Below are positions 59,410 to 64,000 of a stretch of 64,000 bases of DNA, one piece after another. The translations under genes were made by a program, and so were the position numbers. The stretch comes from Latescibacteria bacterium UBA6620 (lineage in GTDB: Bacteria; Latescibacterota; UBA2968): the NCBI GenBank assembly GCA_002433075.1, contig DJHM01000061.1, positions 69,490 through 133,489 on the forward strand, read 5' to 3'. The notes under the pieces were generated by a model. It saw nothing but the letters and a program-made list of their open reading frames with translations. It did no database searches and was not told the origin of the DNA. Each line of letters begins with the position of its first letter. The stretch's first letter is position 1.

Positions 59410-60303
59410 ATGGCTATCACACAATCCCAAATCGCCACCGGCCTCTGCGACGTAGGTCTGCAATCGGGCGACATCATTCTCATCCACTCGGCCATGCGCA
59501 CCCTCGGCCGCGTCGATGGGGGAGCTGCGACCGTCGTTGACGCGCTCCTCGAAGTCATTGGCGAGCAAGGAACACTTGTCGCACCCACCTTCACCTTCAT
59601 CCACGAGCCCGAAGACGACCCCATCATCGATCCCGCGACTGACAAGAGCGAAATGGGAGCAATCACTGAAGCCGTTCGCCTTCACCCGGATGCGCTCCGC
59701 AGTACTGCCTATCGTCACAGCTTCGCCGCCATCGGCCGACGGGCGGTGCTCATCACTGACGTCGACCCGAAGTATTCCGTCTTCGACGTCCGCTCTTCCT
59801 TCGGTGTTATGCTCGCGCTGAACACGAAAGTCCTGCTCCTTGGCGTCAACTACAGCAACTCGACAAGCCACCACTTCGCAGAATGGCTCTGCGAAGTTCC
59901 TTATCGCCACACGATCGACATGAACGTCAAGGTCAAGCAACCAGATGGCACAATCGTTCAGCAGCCCATGATCGACTACCAACCGTTCGGTTATGGGGGA
60001 ACGCAACACACGGATTTCAACCGATTGGGTCAGATCCAGGAAGATCGAGAGACGGTGTCGATCGGGGCCATCGGCAACAGCATCGTCAGACTCTTCTCTC
60101 TACGAGACCTCGTCGATATTGCACAGGAAGAGGCCGAGAAGGATTACAACATCTTCCGTAACCCGGAAGGCGAACCCGACTCGATCCTGACAACCGGACT
60201 GGGCACCACGATCGACAGCCCACCGATTCTGGACGGCGCGGGCCGACCCGGTCACTGCCAGTGGTGCGTCGTCAACGAAGCCGACGTGAAGCTCCCGGAG
60301 TAA
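59410..60303 (+). CDS. AAC(3)-family N-acetyltransferase
   Basis: About 297 residues with the AAC(3)/antibiotic-NAT layout: GDIILIHSAMRTLG (residues 20-33), GTLVAPTFTFIHE, ALRSTAYRHSFAAIGRRAVL (His likely catalytic) and VLLLGVNYSNSTSHHFAE. These proteins acetylate the 3-amino group of aminoglycosides, but many homologues in non-resistant bacteria acetylate other amino sugars, and the gene sits among PhyH, propeller and sulfatase genes. An amino-sugar modification role fits better than resistance (inference). ATG 59410 follows a repeat-containing spacer; in-frame codons from 59350 are repeat-derived. Confidence 0.87.
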   Translation: MAITQSQIATGLCDVGLQSGDIILIHSAMRTLGRVDGGAATVVDALLEVIGEQGTLVAPTFTFIHEPEDDPIIDPATDKSEMGAITEAVRLHPDALRSTAYRHSFAAIGRRAVLITDVDPKYSVFDVRSSFGVMLALNTKVLLLGVNYSNSTSHHFAEWLCEVPYRHTIDMNVKVKQPDGTIVQQPMIDYQPFGYGGTQHTDFNRLGQIQEDRETVSIGAIGNSIVRLFSLRDLVDIAQEEAEKDYNIFRNPEGEPDSILTTGLGTTIDSPPILDGAGRPGHCQWCVVNEADVKLPE

Positions 60304-60307
60304 CTCC

Positions 60308-61129
60308 GTGTCCAGGACCACACCCCTGAACGAAGACGAGCTAACCCCGATCCTGGACGACTTCTATCGGAATGGCGCCACGATCGTCCGCGAAATCCTG
60401 TCACGGGACGAATGCGATCGAATGATCGAGCGTCTCGATCAGATCTATGCCGAGCCCTACTTCGCAGACATGCGGAACGTCAAGCGCAAGTCCGACCACG
60501 ATGGAAAGGCCCCTATCGTCGTCCACCGCCTGTTCGAATGCGATCGAATGTTCCGCGACCTCCTGGTCCGCGAGCCGATCATCTCGATCGCTGAAACCGT
60601 TCTCGGCGAACACTGTCACAGCATCGCCCAGGGCTGCATCCTGAATCGCACGGACATGGGCATCAACCGCTTCCACGTCGACGATGGTCTCGAGTTCCCG
60701 ATCACGAACGACGAGGTCAAGCGTCACGACCCTCGCATTCAGATCCCTGTGTTTCGAATGTCCGTCCAGATCGCCCTCACGGATCAGGACGAAGACCAGT
60801 ACGGCCCCAGCCAGTTCGTCCCGGGCAGCAACTATGCCGGCCGACAACCGGAGGATCCCGAGAATCCCACATTCGAGGGAAGGGGTCCCGTCTCTCTCCT
60901 CATGAAGGCTGGCGATCTCTACCTGCTCAACGGTCAGACCTGGCATCGGGGCGCCCCCAACACCTCCGACCGTGTGCGCTACCTCTTCCACCAGGTCTAC
61001 GGCCAGCGCTTTGTCGCGCAGCGTTTCTGGCCATACCTCAATTACCATATGCCCGACTATGTGCTCGAGGGTGCCGACGAAAGGCTGCTCCGCGTTCTCG
61101 GCAAGCATCCCGAAATGGCTTATGGCTGA
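60308..61129 (+). CDS. Phytanoyl-CoA dioxygenase (PhyH) family protein
   Basis: 273 residues from GTG 60308, 4 bases after the acetyltransferase stop. NRFHVDDG gives His about 123 and Asp about 125, TWHRGAPN the distal His about 213, and DRVRYLFH the Arg. SQFVPGSNYAG replaces the core G-S-H with G-S-N. It is one of two dioxygenases in this run, with a different active-site wording from that at 56448, so they probably act at two positions or on two intermediates (inference). The next gene overlaps its end by 8 bases. Confidence 0.92.
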   Translation: MSRTTPLNEDELTPILDDFYRNGATIVREILSRDECDRMIERLDQIYAEPYFADMRNVKRKSDHDGKAPIVVHRLFECDRMFRDLLVREPIISIAETVLGEHCHSIAQGCILNRTDMGINRFHVDDGLEFPITNDEVKRHDPRIQIPVFRMSVQIALTDQDEDQYGPSQFVPGSNYAGRQPEDPENPTFEGRGPVSLLMKAGDLYLLNGQTWHRGAPNTSDRVRYLFHQVYGQRFVAQRFWPYLNYHMPDYVLEGADERLLRVLGKHPEMAYG

Positions 61130-62162
61130 CTTTTTGCGGTGGATCAAGGAAGACGGTCCCCGCGTGGAGGGCACACGAGATCTCGACCGGTCGAAGGTGC
61201 AGGCGCCCGGCATCGTCCCCCTGCCTGACGGGGGGTATCGTCTCTATTACACGGCCGTCGGTCCCGGACGGCCATCCGAAGAGTGCCAGGGCTATATCCT
61301 CAGCGCAGTCTCCGACGACGGTCTGCACTTCCAAGTCGAGCCCGGCATCCGCGTCGCACCCGATCCCGACATCGAGCACGGCAGCCTGCGATATCTGGCC
61401 CCGACCGTCACGCAGCTCGCAACCGGTCGTTGGCGGATGTACTGGGAATCCCGTGGCGCCTCACACATTCCGCAGGTCGTCGCCAGCGCGATCTCGTCAG
61501 ATGGAATCGATTGGCAGCTCGAACCGGGCCCACGCCTGCAGGGGTTCGATGGTGTCGGCGCCCCGCGTTATGTCTCGCTTCCGGATGGACGGGGCAGGAT
61601 CTACTGCACCGCGGCGGAATACGACGCCGGCGGACGCACTAGCGGGAAGAGAATCTCGCAAGGCGTAATAAGCGCGGTGACGTCGGACGGGCTGAACTTC
61701 AAGTTCGAGGAGGGCTATCGCATGAACGATGGGCAGTCGGAGTTCGAGGCTCTGGGGATCACGGCCGGTGACGTTCTACCCCCATCATCGGGGGACGAAC
61801 CCTGGCGTATGCTTTACTCGGGATGGCAGGACGCACCGCCTGGCTCGGTCATCCCGCCCCACCCATCAGACCCGAATGCCGATGCAGCCATCCTCGAGGA
61901 AGACTTCGCCGCCGCCTCGATCAAGTGCGACCTGGCCGGGTTCCGGTCGCGAATCTTCGCCGCCCACTCAAACGACGGCATCCATTGGATCCGCGATGGG
62001 ATCGTCATCGAAGGCGGTGGTCACGACGCCGACGACATCGACGCCGTACACGCCGAAGACCTGTCCTTCATTCGACTGTCCGATGGTCGATACCGCGCCT
62101 ACTACGCGTGCTGCGACCGCCACGGCAAATGGTGTGTCGCCAGTGCCGTCACAGCAGGTTGA
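61122..62162 (+). CDS. Five-bladed beta-propeller protein, glycoside-hydrolase-43-like
   Basis: 346 residues with four clear S-x-D-G-x-x-[WF] blade motifs: SAVSDDGLHFQVEPG, SAISSDGIDWQLEPG, SAVTSDGLNFKFEEG and AAHSNDGIHWIRDG. The fold of GH43/GH32/sialidase-type proteins is likely. DLDRSKVQAPGIVPLPDGG and RYLAPTVTQLATGRWRMYWE contain acidic residues at positions where GH43 bases and acids lie, but catalysis cannot be confirmed. It is shorter than the propeller at 28921 and lacks its extra C-terminal domain. The sulfatase starts 5 bases later. Confidence 0.78.
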   Translation: MADFLRWIKEDGPRVEGTRDLDRSKVQAPGIVPLPDGGYRLYYTAVGPGRPSEECQGYILSAVSDDGLHFQVEPGIRVAPDPDIEHGSLRYLAPTVTQLATGRWRMYWESRGASHIPQVVASAISSDGIDWQLEPGPRLQGFDGVGAPRYVSLPDGRGRIYCTAAEYDAGGRTSGKRISQGVISAVTSDGLNFKFEEGYRMNDGQSEFEALGITAGDVLPPSSGDEPWRMLYSGWQDAPPGSVIPPHPSDPNADAAILEEDFAAASIKCDLAGFRSRIFAAHSNDGIHWIRDGIVIEGGGHDADDIDAVHAEDLSFIRLSDGRYRAYYACCDRHGKWCVASAVTAG

Positions 62163-62167
62163 GCTCG

Positions 62168-63682
62168 ATGGCACGACCCGGCAAGCCCAACATCCTCTGG
62201 ATCTGCACCGATCAGCAACGCTGGGACACGATCCACGCCCTCGGCAATCCCCACATCAGAACACCCAACCTGGACCGCCTCGTCGACACCGGCGTGGCGT
62301 TCGACCATACCTTCTGCCAGTCGCCGATCTGCACGCCGAGCCGGGCATCCTTCCTGACAGGTATGTATCCCAGTACGGTCCATAACACCTCCAACGAAGT
62401 CGATCGATGGAGCGGAGCCGCACCCCTCATCACGAAGATCCTGGCCGACGCCGGATACGACTGCGGCCTGGCCGGAAAGCTTCACCTCTCGGACGTCGTT
62501 GACCGGGTCGAGCCCCGGCCCGACGACGGTTACCGCGAGTTTCACTGGTCGCAGGTACCGGACGATCTGGCCGAAGGCCATCCTTCAGACTACGCCGACT
62601 GGCTCGACAGCCGCGGGCAAAGCGCCAGAGAACTCTTCGAGCGGCACGGCCACATCCCCGTGGAATACCATCAGACCACCTGGTGTGCCGAAAAAACGAT
62701 CGATTTCATACGATCCCATCAGCAAACCGACGTTCCGTGGCTCTTCAGCCTCAACACCTACTATCCGCATCCCCAGGGCGCAGGCGGGGATCTCTACCCA
62801 CCGAGCAAGTTCCTCGATCGATTCGACGTGGATGCGCTTCCCGGACCGGCCTGCAGGGAGTCCGATCTTGCGTCCCAGGAAAAACTGAAGGACGCCAACT
62901 TCCAGACCCAAGCCAGGACCTACGACGAACGCGAGGCCAGGCTTCATCAGGCCAGGTACTGGGCGACCGTCGAGCTGATCGACCAGAACGTCGGTCGCGT
63001 TCTCGAAGCCTTGGAAGAAACCGGTCAACGGGAAAACACGATCGTCATCTTCATGTCCGATCACGGGGAGACCCTCGGCGACCACGGGCTTCGCGCCAAG
63101 GGATGTCGTTTCTACGAAGGCCTCATTCGGGTACCTCTCATCGTCTCCTGGCCAGGGCAGTTCCTGCGCGGGCTCCAATCACCCGCACTCGTTGAACTCA
63201 CGGACATCGCGCCCACGTTATTGGAGGTGGCTGGGGTCACCGTTCCAGACAGGATGCAGGGCAAATCCCTCCTCGGAATCCTGACCGGATCCAAGGAACC
63301 GGGAGAACATCGTGCGTATGTGCGTTGTGAATATTACGCGGCGCTGGGCCGCCGGTATCAGATGGGAAGTGTGCCCGAAGGAGAGCAGGAAACGTGGGTA
63401 AAGCAGAACCACCCGCAGTGGGCGGCCATGCCTCATCAGGAGTTCCGGTGGAAGAAGGGAGCCCAGAGCTACGCATCGATGATTCGCACGCGAAGATTCA
63501 AGCTCATCAACTACCACGGCCTCGATTGCGGCGAGCTCTTCGACCTGGAAACCGACCCGAACGAATTCGACAATCTCTGGGACGACCCGAACTACGCGAA
63601 GACCAGGTTCGACCTGACCGTGAAAAACTTCGACGCCCTCGCCTTCGCCGTCGATACGGGCCGTATGAGAACGAGCAAGTAA
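62168..63682 (+). CDS. Sulfatase (formylglycine-dependent, Cys type)
   Basis: 504 residues. ILWICTDQQRWDTIHALG, CTPSRASFLTGMYP (Cys about 55, C-x-P-S-R), AGKLHLSD and MSDHGETLGDHGL show a complete sulfatase active site. It belongs to a different branch from the sulfatase at 23573 (wording C-T-D-Q-Q-R versus F-A-D-D-W-G). No signal peptide is present, so it would act in the cytoplasm on an imported substrate. A 318-base non-coding end of the window follows. Confidence 0.94.
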   Translation: MARPGKPNILWICTDQQRWDTIHALGNPHIRTPNLDRLVDTGVAFDHTFCQSPICTPSRASFLTGMYPSTVHNTSNEVDRWSGAAPLITKILADAGYDCGLAGKLHLSDVVDRVEPRPDDGYREFHWSQVPDDLAEGHPSDYADWLDSRGQSARELFERHGHIPVEYHQTTWCAEKTIDFIRSHQQTDVPWLFSLNTYYPHPQGAGGDLYPPSKFLDRFDVDALPGPACRESDLASQEKLKDANFQTQARTYDEREARLHQARYWATVELIDQNVGRVLEALEETGQRENTIVIFMSDHGETLGDHGLRAKGCRFYEGLIRVPLIVSWPGQFLRGLQSPALVELTDIAPTLLEVAGVTVPDRMQGKSLLGILTGSKEPGEHRAYVRCEYYAALGRRYQMGSVPEGEQETWVKQNHPQWAAMPHQEFRWKKGAQSYASMIRTRRFKLINYHGLDCGELFDLETDPNEFDNLWDDPNYAKTRFDLTVKNFDALAFAVDTGRMRTSK

Positions 63683-64000
63683 GGAAACGTGCGAATGGAA
63701 GCGTCTGTCGGCGCTTTCCTCAACAGTCGGTACTGCCCCACACCCAGCCACGCAGTTACCTGTCATCCCGAGGCACAACGCAAGAAGGCGAGATGATCCA
63801 TCGAGATCCTACTTGAGGTGCCGAGGGATCTCTTCCCAGCGGCAGACCTGCTGACTCCGCCTTGCTCCCCGGCTCCTCCAGTAACAGATGAGGGATCCCT
63901 CACGCCATCGATGGCCTTCTGCCGCTAAGGCATTCGGGATGACAGGAGTGAGCGTGGAATAAGGTCAACGCTCTGGTCATTGGTCACTGGATATTGGTCA
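63683..64000. other. Non-coding right end with repeats
   Basis: The region holds a TGTCATCCCG...CGGGATGACA element at 63761-63944, followed by three TTGGTCA-type words at the very end (ATTGGTCACTGG, ATATTGGTCA). Similar GGTTATTGGTCACT text is found at 24970. No gene is recognised. Confidence 0.65.
63761..63944. repeat. TGTCATCCCG...CGGGATGACA inverted element
   Basis: The ends TGTCATCCCG and CGGGATGACA are exact reverse complements, and the interior has GGATC and GATCC words. It is a long, imperfect inverted repeat of the family also seen at 33091, 53325 and 56271, with a different interior. Confidence 0.7.

Noticed and set aside
59410..60303. Antibiotic resistance role for the AAC(3)-like gene
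   Set aside because: The neighbours are catabolic genes, and the family includes many non-resistance acetyltransferases. Nothing links it to a mobile element.
1..64000. tRNA, rRNA, riboswitch or prophage genes
   Set aside because: No cloverleaf, ribosomal or known riboswitch-like core, and no phage structural or integrase protein was recognised on either strand by eye. A covariance-model search would be needed to exclude small RNAs.

Overview
The window is a GC-rich bacterial chromosome segment with Shine-Dalgarno-type starts, frequent GTG/TTG initiation and tightly packed, often overlapping genes. No rRNA, tRNA, CRISPR, phage or transposase gene was seen. The family content is distinctive: five phytanoyl-CoA-dioxygenase-like (PhyH) genes plus one TauD-type dioxygenase, six Gfo/Idh/MocA oxidoreductases, three aldo/keto reductases, two sulfatases, three alpha/beta-hydrolase genes, two amidohydrolases, a RraA-like protein, a ThuA-like protein, a DUF6785-like membrane protein, and a sigma factor/ankyrin gene. 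This repertoire is typical of uncultivated Poribacteria or Latescibacterota-like lineages from marine, sponge or soil habitats. That assignment rests on gene content only, since no marker gene is present.

Layout. 0-5.5 kb (+): Gfo/Idh, esterase-like hydrolase, aldo/keto reductase, a broken small membrane protein, PhyH and SDR, with a DUF2268-like partial gene diverging at the left edge. 5.5-8.3 kb: a SelA-like PLP enzyme (-) divergent from an enolase-superfamily enzyme (+). 8.5-12.3 kb (-): two ankyrin loci, one fused to an ECF sigma factor, both with reading-frame lesions. 12.4-17 kb (+): aldo/keto reductase, CehA/McbA-like PHP protein and TauD dioxygenase, ending in a long hairpin against ThuA (-). 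17.7-25.9 kb (+): nitroreductase, class III aminotransferase, polysaccharide deacetylase, a decayed RR-rich membrane gene, PhyH, RraA, a toxin/antitoxin-like nucleotidyltransferase pair, sulfatase and amidohydrolase. 26-33.1 kb (+): Gfo/Idh, PhyH, sugar isomerase-like protein, beta-propeller protein, amidase and a broken epoxide-hydrolase-like gene. 33.3-37.3 kb (+): M28 peptidase, acyl/oxalyl-CoA synthetase and ketopantoate-reductase-like protein. 37.4-43.3 kb (-): hydroxyacid dehydrogenase, unknown protein, tandem alpha/beta hydrolase, outer-membrane barrel remnant and Gfo/Idh. 43.5-53.2 kb (+): three Gfo/Idh genes, an MDR dehydrogenase and an epimerase, ending in a Gfo/Idh - TonB receptor - PQQ dehydrogenase run. 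53.5-56 kb: degenerate amidohydrolase (-), TIGR04076 protein and aldo/keto reductase (+). 56.4-63.7 kb (+): PhyH, DUF6785 membrane protein, AAC(3)-family acetyltransferase, PhyH, beta-propeller protein and sulfatase.

How it fits together. The window reads as a set of small catabolic modules for modified (sulfated, N-acylated, acidic or methylated) carbohydrates or related organics. TonB import, periplasmic PQQ oxidation, desulfation, ester and amide cleavage, NAD(P)-linked oxidation or epimerisation and Fe(II)/2-oxoglutarate hydroxylation are all represented. Substrates are not determinable from sequence.

Two further themes stand out. First, several genes carry frame lesions (in-frame stops at 9158, 20843 and 42099; frameshifts near 3710, 11714, 12225 and 21040; an internal deletion near 32270). 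These suggest either gene decay or single-base consensus errors. Second, intergenic spaces carry several repeat families: a 28-bp perfect palindrome in two copies plus a variant, long TGTCATCC-bounded elements in four copies, CGCCTTCGC-type fragments, and stable hairpins. The most unusual small structure is a 26-bp tandem duplication at 56410-56461. It duplicates a ribosome-binding site and start codon and so makes a nine-codon leader cistron that overlaps phyH by ATGA.
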